From contig NZ_JAAJBV010000009.1 of the NCBI RefSeq assembly GCF_011392075.1, positions 1-64,000 on the forward strand: a DNA stretch of 64,000 bases. The letters are read 5' to 3'. Origin of the DNA: Flavobacterium celericrescens. GTDB taxonomy: Bacteria > Bacteroidota > Bacteroidia > Flavobacteriales > Flavobacteriaceae. This document shows, piece after piece, positions 7,012 to 19,168 of this stretch; position 1 is the first letter of the stretch, and each line of letters opens with the position of its first letter. The notes beneath the pieces were generated by a model. That model saw only the letters and a program-made list of their open reading frames with translations. It was not told the DNA's origin and searched no databases. Both the position numbers and the translations under genes were made by a program.

Positions 7012-9933
7012 TTATTCAGCGTGTCTTTTTTCAATTTCATCTACATCACTTTTCTTCATTGTGTCAACTAATACTGGAGTTGCAATAAATAATGATGAAT
7101 AAGTTCCGATAATAATACCAATTAACATTGCAAAGATAAATCCTCTAATAGATTCACCGCCAAAGATGAACATAATTAAAAGTACCATAATCATAGTTAA
7201 TGAAGTATTTAATGTTCTTGAAAGTGTAGTATTAATAGATGCATTTACTACCTCTTTAAATGTTCCTTTACGTTTACCATCTAAAAATTCTCTAATTCTA
7301 TCAAATACAATTACTGTATCATTCATAGAATATCCAATTACTGTTAAAATAGCAGCGATGAAATGTTGGTCCATTTCCATATGGAATGGCATAAACTTAT
7401 AACATAATGAATAAACTCCTAATACAAAGATTACGTCATGCGCAACTGCAGCAACCGCTCCAATTGAATATCCATACTTTCTAAAAGATACTACTAAATA
7501 TAAAGCCACTACAAGCATAGCTCCAATAACTGCCCAGAAAGAGTTTGTTTTAATATCGGCAGAAATAGTAGGACTCACTTTTGAACCATATAATACTCCG
7601 ATTTTCTTTCCTTCATATAGATTAATGAATTTTTCATAAGAAACACCTTCATTAAAATATTTTTTAAGAGCGTGGTATAATTTTTCGTTAACTTCTTTAT
7701 CGATAGCTACACCTTCTTCTTTAATCTTGTATTTTGTAGTAATTTTTAATTGATCAGCATCACCAAAAACTTTTGCCTCAACTGGCATTCCAAATTCTTT
7801 AGAAAGCTCTTCTGAAACAACATTTGATTCTACTGGTTTTTCAAATTTAACTTGGTAAGTTCTACCTCCTACAAAATCAACACCTTCATCTAAACCATTC
7901 ACAAAAAATGAAACACAACTTACAACTACTACAACAGAAGAAAACAAGTAAGACCATTTTTTAATTTTAATAAAATCAAAATGGAATCCTGTGAACCAAT
8001 TTTTAGTAATTGGAGTAGAGAATGTTAATGCTCTATTATTAGCGATATCTTTATCAATGAAAATTCTAGCAATAAAGATAGAAGTAAATAATGATGTAAA
8101 AATACCAATCAATAATGTTAATGCAAATCCTTGAATAGGTCCTGTTCCAAAAACAAATAAGATGATACCAGTTAAGATGTGAGTAACGTTTGCATCTACA
8201 ATAGAACGCATAGCGCCTTTCCATCCATAAGAAGCTTCAACTACTTCTGCTAAAGACTTACCTTCACGTAATTCTTCTTTTGCTCTTTCATATATAATGA
8301 TGTTAGCATCAACTGCAGTACCTAATGTTAATACGATACCTGCAATACCTGGCAATGTTAAAACAAAACCAAAACTTGCCATTACACCAAATAAGAATAA
8401 TACGTTTAATAACAACGCAGCATTTGCGTACCAACCAGCTCTACCATAGTAAAATACCATCCATACACACACTAAGAAGAATCCAACTAATGAAGATAAA
8501 ATACCTGCATCAATTGCTTTTTGTCCTAATGAAGGTCCAACTTCAGCTGATTGAATAATTTCTGCAGCAGCTGGTAATTTACCTGCTCTTAATACGTTTG
8601 CTAAATCCTTAGTTTCTTCGATTGTAAAGCTTCCAGAAATTTCAGATTGACCACCTGTAATTGCTCCTTTACTTACTCCAGGCGCAGAATATACAGTATT
8701 ATCTAAAACAATTGCAATTGCATTTCCTTGTTGAGAAACTGCACCTGTAATTTTTTCCCATAATCTTGAACCATTAGCATTCATTTGCATAGAAACTGCT
8801 GGTTTTCCAAACTGGTCAAATGTATCTTTTGCGTCAACAATTACACCACCGCTTAAAGGAGCAACATTATCTCTTGTTCCTTTTAACACATATAGTTCAG
8901 TTGCATCTGGCATTTTAGGATTTACTTTACCCCAAGCAAATCTAATATTTGTTAAATTAGCTGGTAATAAAGCTTTAATATCAGCTCTTTTTAAGTAACC
9001 ATTAATTACTGCAGTATCTTTAACATTAAAGAAACCTACTCCTTGTTGTCCAGGAGCAACCATTTTACCTAAAAATGGGCTTGATTTAGCAGCAGCTGTT
9101 GTATCAGCTTTATCAGTCAATAAAGAATCAATACCAGCCGTTTTAACTGGTGCAGCTTTTACAGCTACTTCTGTTTTCTTCAATGCTTCTTCAGCAGCCA
9201 TTATAAAACCTGAAACTTCTTCTACTTTAAAAGTTTCCCAAAATTCAAGTTGAGCAGTTCCTTGTAATAAATTTTTAATACGATCAACGTCTTTTGCACC
9301 AGGTAATTCTACTAAAATTCTACCTGAATTTCCTAACATTTGAATATTAGGCTGAGTAACTCCAAATTGGTCAATACGTTTTCTTAATACGTTGAATGCA
9401 CTTTCTACAGATTCTTGTACTTTCTTTTTAACAATTGGTTCAACTTGTTTATTAGTCATCCCATTTTTAATCTCAGCTTCTAAGTTTCTGTTTCCAAAAA
9501 TATCTGCAGCAGCTAAGTTTATGTTTGCATTATTTGCTTCCACAAAAAACGCATCGATATAATCTTGATTTCCTTGTTGATTAGTTTTAGCATCTGCTAA
9601 AGCTTTATTGAAGGCTGCATTTTTAGAATCATTAGCTAATCCTTTTAAAACATCTTTAACAGATATTTGAAGAATTACGTTGATTCCTCCCTCTAAGTCA
9701 AGACCTTTATTTAATTGTTTTTGTCTAACTTCGTTGAATGTGTATCCTAATAATGGATATACTTCTACTTTACCTATTGAATCTAAATAAGCTAATTCTT
9801 TTTTTGAATCCCCTTTTGCAAAAGCTTTAGCATCTTTTTCGATACCACTTGCAACAAAAGTAAAAGAAAGCTGGTATAAACATACCAAGGCAAAGATAAT
9901 TGCGAAAAATTTAATTAGTCCTCTATTCTGCAT
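7012..9933 (-). CDS. secDF: Fused protein translocase subunit SecDF
   Basis: SecD and SecF fused in one 973-residue chain. These subunits use the proton gradient to drive late steps of Sec export. SecD part (about 1-640): an N-terminal membrane segment, the motif GLDLEGGINVIL near residue 78, a long periplasmic domain, and the membrane motif TAVDANIIIYERAKEEL. SecF part (about 650-973): GVDFVGGRTYQVKF and, near the end, YSMNDTVIVFDRIREF. The paired membrane motifs with conserved Asp/Arg are intact in both halves. The fusion is normal in Bacteroidota. A Pro/Ala-rich insertion near residues 255-290 is likely a flexible periplasmic linker. Confidence 0.96.
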   Translation of the reverse strand: MQNRGLIKFFAIIFALVCLYQLSFTFVASGIEKDAKAFAKGDSKKELAYLDSIGKVEVYPLLGYTFNEVRQKQLNKGLDLEGGINVILQISVKDVLKGLANDSKNAAFNKALADAKTNQQGNQDYIDAFFVEANNANINLAAADIFGNRNLEAEIKNGMTNKQVEPIVKKKVQESVESAFNVLRKRIDQFGVTQPNIQMLGNSGRILVELPGAKDVDRIKNLLQGTAQLEFWETFKVEEVSGFIMAAEEALKKTEVAVKAAPVKTAGIDSLLTDKADTTAAAKSSPFLGKMVAPGQQGVGFFNVKDTAVINGYLKRADIKALLPANLTNIRFAWGKVNPKMPDATELYVLKGTRDNVAPLSGGVIVDAKDTFDQFGKPAVSMQMNANGSRLWEKITGAVSQQGNAIAIVLDNTVYSAPGVSKGAITGGQSEISGSFTIEETKDLANVLRAGKLPAAAEIIQSAEVGPSLGQKAIDAGILSSLVGFFLVCVWMVFYYGRAGWYANAALLLNVLFLFGVMASFGFVLTLPGIAGIVLTLGTAVDANIIIYERAKEELREGKSLAEVVEASYGWKGAMRSIVDANVTHILTGIILFVFGTGPIQGFALTLLIGIFTSLFTSIFIARIFIDKDIANNRALTFSTPITKNWFTGFHFDFIKIKKWSYLFSSVVVVVSCVSFFVNGLDEGVDFVGGRTYQVKFEKPVESNVVSEELSKEFGMPVEAKVFGDADQLKITTKYKIKEEGVAIDKEVNEKLYHALKKYFNEGVSYEKFINLYEGKKIGVLYGSKVSPTISADIKTNSFWAVIGAMLVVALYLVVSFRKYGYSIGAVAAVAHDVIFVLGVYSLCYKFMPFHMEMDQHFIAAILTVIGYSMNDTVIVFDRIREFLDGKRKGTFKEVVNASINTTLSRTLNTSLTMIMVLLIMFIFGGESIRGFIFAMLIGIIIGTYSSLFIATPVLVDTMKKSDVDEIEKRHAE

Positions 9934-9971
9934 TACTCTAAAATTTATTTATTCTATTTTATAAAAACGGA

Positions 9972-10002
9972 CAAATATATAATTTACAATAGGATTAAGC
10001 AA
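9972..10002 (-). promoter_or_regulatory. secDF promoter
   Basis: On the minus strand TTG (10002-10000), a 20-nt spacer and TATATTTG (9979-9972) form a full Bacteroidota -33/-7 pair about 39 nt before the secDF ATG. The rest of the 302-nt gap up to mdh (9934-10235) holds the mdh terminator and otherwise AT-rich sequence with no gene I can support. Confidence 0.7.
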
Positions 10003-10183
10003 TTTTATTTTAGATTAAAATGCTGTTTTTATACAAGTTTCATCATAAAATCATTTTATTCTCTAATAATGAACCACTTGAACAATCAAAAACTTATCCC
10101 AATAATAGATTTTATTCTAAAAATTTATGTTTTTTTACTCCTAAAAACATCCAAACTATTTCTTTTTCCATTTTGTATCGAAC

Positions 10184-10216
10184 AAAAAAAACTGCCAATT
10201 TCTTGACAGTTTTTTA
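10184..10216 (-). terminator. Terminator of mdh
   Basis: AAAAACTG and CAGTTTTT form a stem around an imperfect loop, 20 nt beyond the mdh stop, giving a T-run on the minus strand. Confidence 0.75.
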
Positions 10217-10235
10217 TAATTATTTTGATATTGAA

Positions 10236-11168
10236 TTACAATACTGATTTCAAATCTGCATTCATTGCACGAACTGCATCAGCAGATTTAGCAAAAGCAG
10301 CTTTTTCAGCATCATTCAATTGAACATCAACAATTTGTTCTATACCATTTTTTCCGATAATACATGGAACTCCCATACAAATATCCTCTTGTCCATACTC
10401 ACCTTCTAATAAAACAGAACAAGGAATCATTCGTTTTTGATTGTTCAAAATACTATCTACTAAATAAGCTACAGAAGCACCTGGCGCATACCAAGCAGAA
10501 GTTCCTAATAATCCTGTTAATGTTGCTCCTCCAACCATTGTATCAGCCGCAACTTTATCTAAAACTTCTTGAGATAAAAAATTAGAAACTGGTGCTCCGT
10601 TATATGAAGCTAAACGTGTTAATGGAATCATAGTTGTATCTCCATGACCTCCAATAACCATCCCTTGTACATCATTAGCTGGTTTATCTAATGCTTTTGA
10701 CAAGAAATATTTGAAACGAGAACTATCTAAAGCTCCACCCATTCCAATTACTCTGTTTTTTGGCAATCCTGTTGCTTTCAAAGTCAAATAAGTCATTGTA
10801 TCCATTGGATTAGACACTACCACAATGATTGCATTAGGCGAATGTGTTAAAACATTATCAGCTACCGATTTTACAATTCCTGCATTAATTCCAATTAATT
10901 CTTCACGAGTCATTCCTGGCTTTCTTGGAATTCCTGATGTAATTACAACTACATCACTTCCTGCTGTTTTAGAATAATCACCTGTTGTACCACTTAATTG
11001 TGTGTTAAAAACTGTTGTTGTAGCACATTGCATAATATCCATTGCTTTACCTTCTGCAAAACCTTCTTTGATATCAACTAGCACTACTTCACTAGCAATT
11101 CCTCTGTACGAAATAACATCTGCACATGTTGCACCTACGTTACCCGCACCTACTATAGTTACTTTCAT
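10236..11168 (-). CDS. mdh: Malate dehydrogenase
   Basis: An NAD-dependent TCA-cycle enzyme that interconverts malate and oxaloacetate. The 310-residue protein is of the LDH-like MDH type found in Bacteroidota. The NAD-binding loop VGAGNVGA lies at residues 6-13 and D32 follows beta-2. Substrate-binding residues R82 and R88 lie in PRKPGMTRE, R151 in DSSRFKYF, and the catalytic H175 in IGGHGD. It is the last gene of the gyrB / outer-membrane protein / mdh unit, 29 nt after its neighbour, and is followed by a terminator. Confidence 0.95.
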   Translation of the reverse strand: MKVTIVGAGNVGATCADVISYRGIASEVVLVDIKEGFAEGKAMDIMQCATTTVFNTQLSGTTGDYSKTAGSDVVVITSGIPRKPGMTREELIGINAGIVKSVADNVLTHSPNAIIVVVSNPMDTMTYLTLKATGLPKNRVIGMGGALDSSRFKYFLSKALDKPANDVQGMVIGGHGDTTMIPLTRLASYNGAPVSNFLSQEVLDKVAADTMVGGATLTGLLGTSAWYAPGASVAYLVDSILNNQKRMIPCSVLLEGEYGQEDICMGVPCIIGKNGIEQIVDVQLNDAEKAAFAKSADAVRAMNADLKSVL

Positions 11169-11197
11169 TTTGTTGTGTATATTAAATATTTATAAAA

Positions 11198-14168
<2,971 letters not shown>

Positions 14169-14176
14169 TTAACAGA

Positions 14177-14205
14177 CAAATATAACCATTCCGCAAAAAA
14201 ATCAA
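14177..14205 (-). promoter_or_regulatory. gyrB promoter
   Basis: On the minus strand TTG (14205-14203), an 18-nt spacer and TATATTTG (14184-14177) match the -33/-7 pattern, 38 nt before the gyrB ATG. Confidence 0.7.
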
Positions 14206-14257
14206 CTACAAATAAGCATAAAAACCCATTAAGTTATTAACATTTGTTAAAAACAAA

Positions 14258-14283
14258 AACGCCAGCTATTTCTAACTGACGCT
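14258..14283 (-). terminator. Terminator of asnB
   Basis: On the minus strand AGCGTCAG pairs with CTGGCGTT (two G-U pairs) and is followed by TTTGTTTTT. It lies 31 nt past the asnB stop and separates asnB from gyrB. Confidence 0.7.
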
Positions 14284-14313
14284 TTCCTAACAACAAACCA
14301 TATTTATGAAATA

Positions 14314-15930
14314 CTACACTAATTCTTGATTTGACGCAATTGCCACATCTGCTTTTACGTGAGCGGCATTTGCTCTACCACTTGGGTCTTGATTTTCTTG
14401 CCATTTTGGTATCCATTTTCGTACTGTTTGTGCAGCACTATCTTGTGGAAAATGTTTATAAAAAATTTGGCGATAAAAAAATGCTTCTTTAGTAGCCGGA
14501 GTATTGTATGGAAACAATTCCTTTGCTCTAGAGAACTCTAAATCTGACACTTGACTTGAACAATATTCAATTAAAGTATCTATCCAATTATAACCTACTC
14601 CATCAGAAAATTGTTCTTTTTGACGCCATAAAATTTCTTCAGGCAAGTAGGGTTTTTCTGGAGTATCAAAAGCCTTTCTTACAATATATTTTTCAATCCC
14701 TTCGTACGTTTTTGGCATTTTCTCATCGGGTTGAATTTTAATTGCTAATTCTAAAAAAGCTTTATCTAAAAACGGAACTCTAGCCTCCAATCCATGTGCC
14801 ATGGTTGATTTATCGGCACGAAGTAAATCAGCGGTAAATAACTTTTGCACACGTTCTATAGTTTCTTTTTGGAAATCTAATACTGATGGTGCGTTTCGGA
14901 AATATAAATAACCTCCAAAAATTTCATCCGCTCCTTCGCCTGACAGCACCATTTTGATTCCTTTTTCGGTAATCGCTTTTGACAAGAAATACATCGGCGT
15001 ACTAGCACGAATTGATGTTACATCATAGGTTTCCAAATGCCAAATCAACTTATCTAAAATTTCTATTCCTTGTTCGACTGTGAAATGAATTTCGTGATGC
15101 GTTGTTCCAATGAAATCCGCAACTTTTCTTGCTGCCACTAAATCCGGAGCTGAAGCATCTAATCCAATAGAAAACGAATGCAATTCTTGACCAGTTTCTT
15201 CCAACAACCTTGACGTAATTGATGCAATTAAAGACGAATCCAATCCTCCAGAAAGCAATACTCCAAAAGGCACGTCGCACATTAAACGCTTTTCTACAGC
15301 TTGCGTTAAACTTTTATTTAAAGCTTGTAAATCTAATTTTTCAACTGCTTTTTCATACGCTTCCCATTCTGGTTTGTAATATTTTACGAAACCTGTTTTT
15401 TCGGTATAATAATGTCCTGGAGGAAAAGTTGAAAATGATTTACATTGATCGGTAATCGCTTTCATTTCGGATGCAAAATATAAGCGGCCTCTTTCGTCCA
15501 TTCCATAATACAAAGGCTTAACTCCAAGTGGGTCGCGAGCTACAATATAATCATCGCCATCGATAACAACTAGCGCGAAAATTCCGTCTAACATATCGCA
15601 GAAATCATAACCAAATTCTTCATACAAATGCACAATGACCTCTGAATCCGATGTAGTTCTAAACGTGTGATGTTTTAAAGTAGTTTCTCTTAATTTTTTG
15701 TGATTGTATATTTCGCCATTATGCACCATCCAAGCCGAATCCGTTCCTTGAATGGGTTGTTTTCCGGTGTGTAAATCGACAATTGATAAACGCTCGTGCG
15801 CCAAAATATGTCCTTTCTCTGTTATATGAATATCACTTTCATCTGGACCACGATGGCTCATTCTTTTAGACAATTGTTGTACCAATGCTTCTTCTTTTCC
15901 TTTTCCTATAATGGCTAATATCCCGCACAT
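14314..15930 (-). CDS. asnB: Glutamine-hydrolysing asparagine synthetase B
   Basis: This enzyme makes asparagine from aspartate with ATP and glutamine. The 538-residue protein is close to the family length of about 550. The N-terminal Ntn glutaminase begins MCGILA, so C2 is the nucleophile after Met removal; RLSIVD and HNGEIYNH complete that domain. The synthetase half carries the PP-loop LLSGGLDSSLIAS near residue 228 and the late motif GEGADEIFGGY. It is followed by its own terminator and preceded by a 246-nt AT-rich gap, so it is probably monocistronic. Confidence 0.95.
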   Translation of the reverse strand: MCGILAIIGKGKEEALVQQLSKRMSHRGPDESDIHITEKGHILAHERLSIVDLHTGKQPIQGTDSAWMVHNGEIYNHKKLRETTLKHHTFRTTSDSEVIVHLYEEFGYDFCDMLDGIFALVVIDGDDYIVARDPLGVKPLYYGMDERGRLYFASEMKAITDQCKSFSTFPPGHYYTEKTGFVKYYKPEWEAYEKAVEKLDLQALNKSLTQAVEKRLMCDVPFGVLLSGGLDSSLIASITSRLLEETGQELHSFSIGLDASAPDLVAARKVADFIGTTHHEIHFTVEQGIEILDKLIWHLETYDVTSIRASTPMYFLSKAITEKGIKMVLSGEGADEIFGGYLYFRNAPSVLDFQKETIERVQKLFTADLLRADKSTMAHGLEARVPFLDKAFLELAIKIQPDEKMPKTYEGIEKYIVRKAFDTPEKPYLPEEILWRQKEQFSDGVGYNWIDTLIEYCSSQVSDLEFSRAKELFPYNTPATKEAFFYRQIFYKHFPQDSAAQTVRKWIPKWQENQDPSGRANAAHVKADVAIASNQELV

Positions 15931-16131
15931 AATTTTAAGTTTAATCGTTGAAATGTTAATTGTTTAAGTGAAAGATTAATTCACTTAGTTTGATGAAGCA
16001 AAATTGAATATATAAGTTTAAATAATAAACCATAAATTTAATTTTAGTTATAATTTAAAACTAAAAAATGATTTTTTAATTAAATTATAAACATAAAAAG
16101 CGAATTTGGATTTACTTTGGTTACAAATCAT

Positions 16132-16157
16132 AAAAAAACCACTCGATTGAGTGGTTT
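16132..16157 (-). terminator. Terminator of the GreA-like gene
   Basis: AAACCACTC / GAGTGGTTT with a 4-nt loop, followed by a T-run on the minus strand, 20 nt past the stop. The AT-rich gap 15931-16131 upstream holds nothing else that I can support. Confidence 0.85.
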
Positions 16158-16176
16158 AAATTATTAGTAGTAGCAA

Positions 16177-16626
16177 TTATAGTATTTCATGTATAGTGAA
16201 TGAATTTCCATTTACAACAACTATATCATGTTGCTTTTTACCTATTAATTGACTTCCTAAAGGCGATTGTGGTGAAACTGATAAAATAGTTACACCATCT
16301 ACACTAGTCTTAGGTAAAGCAGCGCTAATGAACAACTGCATTGCATTCACTTTTACATAGCTTCCTAAAGTAATAGTTGGAGTTGTTTTTGAAACATCTA
16401 TTTTTTCAAGAATTTCCTTTAAGACAATCGCTTCTTTGAGTTTATTGGTTAACTTTTCTTGTTCTAAATGCATCATCGATAAAGCGGTTTCATGCTTATC
16501 GCCAGCCGAACCTTTGGCATCATTTTGTGCATCATCAGACAAACCCGAAATCATATCTTGATACACATCGATTTTGTCTTGTAATAATTGTAAATGTTGT
16601 TGTTTTATTTTTTTTTTGAATGTCAT
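16177..16626 (-). CDS. GreA/GreB C-terminal-domain-like protein
   Basis: A 149-residue cytoplasmic protein. The start at 16626 (MTFKKKIKQQH) is preferred over a codon ten residues upstream that falls in a repeat-like leader. Residues 5-75 form an amphipathic helical hairpin (LQLLQDKIDVYQDMISGL, then ALSMMHLEQEKLTNKLKEA). The C-terminal half ends SPLGSQLIGKKQHDIVVVNG, the signature of the FKBP-like GreA/GreB C-terminal domain that binds RNA polymerase near its secondary channel. The acidic residues at a Gre coiled-coil tip are not obvious, so transcript cleavage cannot be assumed. Related proteins are sometimes misnamed 3-oxoacyl-ACP synthase in databases. Confidence 0.7.
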   Translation of the reverse strand: MTFKKKIKQQHLQLLQDKIDVYQDMISGLSDDAQNDAKGSAGDKHETALSMMHLEQEKLTNKLKEAIVLKEILEKIDVSKTTPTITLGSYVKVNAMQLFISAALPKTSVDGVTILSVSPQSPLGSQLIGKKQHDIVVVNGNSFTIHEIL

Positions 16627-16631
16627 GGTAA

Positions 16632-16676
16632 AAAAGATTAACCGCAAAGTTCGCAATGAAGGTGCTAAGGGCGCAA
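16632..16676 (-). repeat. Degenerate TTTGCG intergenic repeat, copy 1
   Basis: On the minus strand the leader of the GreA-like gene reads CCTTGCG...CATTGCGAACTTTGCGGTTAA. Copy 2, on the plus strand at 17314-17361, has the same words. Repeats of this type recur between genes in many Bacteroidota. Confidence 0.5.
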
Positions 16677-16679
16677 GGA

Positions 16680-17249
16680 TTATTGTTTTTCTTTTAAAAT
16701 TTTATATAACTTACCATAACCTCCACAATCACCAAAAAAACTCGCATCTTTTTTTGCTCCCAAGACATCACTTTTCCCACATTCAAAACAAATTTTCGCA
16801 ATTCCAACTACCTTTTCTTCTTTGTAGAAAACTAAAATATCTCTGTAAACTGGAGCACATGCAAGACCATAATCATCTTGACAATTTAAAAAACTAAAAA
16901 GTTTATTCAATTCATTATAAAATTTATCTTCAATTTGAACTTTTGAAAATTTAAACTTAATCAAGTTGTCAATAAATTTTTCGTCATTAACATCTTTAGG
17001 ATAATCATAGCCAATCAAATTAAGATAATTATGTTCTTCAGATTTCTTATCTATATTTTCTAATCTTTGCATCTCAACTAAAATATCACCAGCTTCGATA
17101 TCTTTATAATAATGTTCTACTTTATCAAAATCAAAAAAATTCAAATCATTAGATTTTATCTCAGTTGTATTCACAATTTTAGCTTCTGAATTCTTACAAT
17201 TCAAAAAACTAAAACAAAAAATAAGAATTAGAAAAATATATTTATTCAT
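16680..17249 (-). CDS. Lipoprotein of unknown function
   Basis: A 189-residue protein starting MNKYIFLILIFCFSFLNC; the Leu/Asn before Cys suits a Bacteroidota-type lipobox. A codon five residues upstream is possible but gives no better signal sequence. The mature part is mostly helical and polar. It has Cys pairs in the C-terminal third (NCQDDYGLACAP and CFECGKSD), which could form disulfides or bind metal. I recognise no family. It lies between the TonB-like barrel and the GreA-like gene on the same strand and is separated from both by repeat-like intergenic DNA, which suggests independent expression. Confidence 0.6.
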   Translation of the reverse strand: MNKYIFLILIFCFSFLNCKNSEAKIVNTTEIKSNDLNFFDFDKVEHYYKDIEAGDILVEMQRLENIDKKSEEHNYLNLIGYDYPKDVNDEKFIDNLIKFKFSKVQIEDKFYNELNKLFSFLNCQDDYGLACAPVYRDILVFYKEEKVVGIAKICFECGKSDVLGAKKDASFFGDCGGYGKLYKILKEKQ

Positions 17250-17313
17250 AATTAGGTATTTCAAGGATGCTTTAACTTCGTTGAATCTTCAATTTCAGTA
17301 TGACAAGCGCAGT

Positions 17314-17361
17314 ATAAAACTTTGCGAACCTTGCGAAAAAATTTGCGTCTTTGCGATTAAA
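17314..17361 (+). repeat. Degenerate TTTGCG intergenic repeat, copy 2
   Basis: The plus strand reads CTTTGCGAACCTTGCG...TTTGCGTCTTTGCGATTAA just beyond the stop of the barrel gene. It is inverted relative to copy 1 at 16632-16676. Confidence 0.5.
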
Positions 17362-17363
17362 AA

Positions 17364-19115
17364 TTAGAAATCAAACTTATAATTCGCTCCTAACAACACC
17401 TGAATTCCTTGTACTGGGAAATTTGCCCAACGGTTGTATTGTTGGTTTGCCAAGTTGTTTCCTTTTAAGAAAGCGGTTAATCTTGCGTTGTATTTGTAAC
17501 CTACGTGTGCATTCAAATCAAAATAGCTATCTAAAGTCACTGTTTCTTGAACAAAAGAAGGTACTGGAAATATTAATTCTTGTTTAGTTATTAAATCTTT
17601 TCTTTCACCTACAAAAAACACATTTGCGCCAGCATACCATTTTTCATTGATATCAAAATCTACTGTCGTTCCAACTTTTAATTGTGGTAAATTCCATGCT
17701 TCTGCTTGTGTGTCTGAAGAATAGTTATTGTAAGTTCCGTTAATTCCGAATGTTACGTTTTTAGAAAAGTCGGCTTTTAATTCACCAAAAAGGCTCAAAG
17801 TTGTAATATTGTCATATACTACACCAAAAGAATTTCCGTAAGCATAACCTTCTGTATTAGCAAATGTTGGATTGTATTCATTGCTTACAAAAAGTGCTTT
17901 ATCATCTTGGTTCAAATAGGAAGCTCTAACATTAAAAGCAACCGAATTCGCTAATTTACCTTTTAAACCAGCATAAATATCATATTTATTATCCGTTGGA
18001 GCAACTAGTAATGTTGGTGATACAAACGCATTTTCTTCTACAAAATCGGCATATGAATTTTGTTGTAAATTACCTTCAGCACCAGCATAAGCTACTAAAA
18101 TATCGCCTACTAATTTATAAGACGCTTTTACGTTTGGATAAATAAATATCTTACCATCACTTTCACCGTTAATTTTTGCAGTTGCATAAAAAACTCCCGC
18201 TCCTATTTGTACTGATAAATCATCTTGTTGGTACAAAATACTTGGTTTCATTCCAGCAATTATTGTACTGTATTTTAATTCCGAATCAATGTTTAACATT
18301 CTTTCAAAGCTACCGCCAACATAATCAACTACAAAATCAGCTTTGATTTTTTGATTCATAACCTCAAAGTCAAAATTTGGCTTGATAAAAAAACGATTTT
18401 CTCCTGAATTCAATCCGTCAGAAAAACGCTTGAATTGCATACTTGCTTCATTAAAAAGCCCGTCTTTTAATGTCATTTTTCCGCCAAGGGCAATTGTATT
18501 ATAACTTTGTTTTGAATCGATGCTGTTAATTGTTGCATCATCAAAAACGATTGTTTCAGTAGGCAATCCGTACCAATTATAAATTTGGTTTTTCACACCT
18601 AAATCTACATTCCAACTCAAATCGCGCTCACGCACGCCATAAGTTACATCTAAACTGGTGTTGTAATATTTATCATCTAAAACCAAATCTTTAATACCGC
18701 CTTGAGAAGACAAATGACGTAACATTCCACCCACATAATTACTTCTGCTTAAGTTTTGTGTAATGAATAATTCCGCATTGATGGTTGGATAATTTCCAAA
18801 ACCTAATGTTGCGTAATTATTGTATAATTTTTCTTTTTCGGTTTTATCCACTCCAGCTGCTTTTCCTTTTGCTGGTGTGAATGTTGAAGCTACCGGAAAC
18901 GAAAAAATATTATATTGAATAGGTTCTTTTTTTTGTTCTTCTTCATCTTCTAAAACTGGTGTTTCTTTTACTTTAAAAGCATCAGAAATAGTTGGCGTAT
19001 ATGGTTTTACAATGTTTACCACTTCTGAACCAATGTTTTCATCCTTTACTTGAGAAAATGAAAATTGAATTCCGATTATTACTAAAACGATTGTGATTAT
19101 ATTTGATTTCTTCAT
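17364..19115 (-). CDS. TonB-dependent-receptor-like outer-membrane barrel without plug domain
   Basis: A 583-residue protein with the signal peptide MKKSNIITIVLVIIGIQFSFS. About 80 residues of acidic linker follow (SEVVNIVKPYTPTISDAFKVKETP), then roughly 480 residues of alternating amphipathic strands. It ends QVLLGANYKFDF, a typical barrel terminus. The barrel region resembles TonB-dependent receptors, but neither the carboxypeptidase-like repeat nor a plug of about 130 residues can be placed. It lies 53 nt downstream of the large TPR gene on the same strand, so the pair is probably one operon and perhaps one complex. Confidence 0.7.
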   Translation of the reverse strand: MKKSNIITIVLVIIGIQFSFSQVKDENIGSEVVNIVKPYTPTISDAFKVKETPVLEDEEEQKKEPIQYNIFSFPVASTFTPAKGKAAGVDKTEKEKLYNNYATLGFGNYPTINAELFITQNLSRSNYVGGMLRHLSSQGGIKDLVLDDKYYNTSLDVTYGVRERDLSWNVDLGVKNQIYNWYGLPTETIVFDDATINSIDSKQSYNTIALGGKMTLKDGLFNEASMQFKRFSDGLNSGENRFFIKPNFDFEVMNQKIKADFVVDYVGGSFERMLNIDSELKYSTIIAGMKPSILYQQDDLSVQIGAGVFYATAKINGESDGKIFIYPNVKASYKLVGDILVAYAGAEGNLQQNSYADFVEENAFVSPTLLVAPTDNKYDIYAGLKGKLANSVAFNVRASYLNQDDKALFVSNEYNPTFANTEGYAYGNSFGVVYDNITTLSLFGELKADFSKNVTFGINGTYNNYSSDTQAEAWNLPQLKVGTTVDFDINEKWYAGANVFFVGERKDLITKQELIFPVPSFVQETVTLDSYFDLNAHVGYKYNARLTAFLKGNNLANQQYNRWANFPVQGIQVLLGANYKFDF

Positions 19116-19119
19116 ATTA

Positions 19120-19162
19120 AAATTATTTAGATGCTAAACTGAATCAGCATGACAATGAAATA
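19120..19162. repeat. Short intergenic repeat-like element (ATGCT...TTCAG/ATGACAA type)
   Basis: The 53-nt gap between the TPR and barrel genes contains GATGCTAAACTGAATCAGCATGACAAT. A related sequence, GGATGCTTTAACTTCGTTGAATCTTCAATTTCAGTATGACAA in broken form, occupies 17264-17306. ATGCT and AGCAT form a weak inverted repeat. It looks like a dispersed intergenic element, not a coding sequence. Confidence 0.4.
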
Positions 19163-19168
19163 AAATTA

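Noticed and set aside
10020-10247. 75-codon frame in the gap between secDF and mdh
   Set aside because: It is low-complexity Asn/Phe/Lys-rich sequence, runs through the mdh terminator and overlaps the mdh end; no sign of selection for coding.
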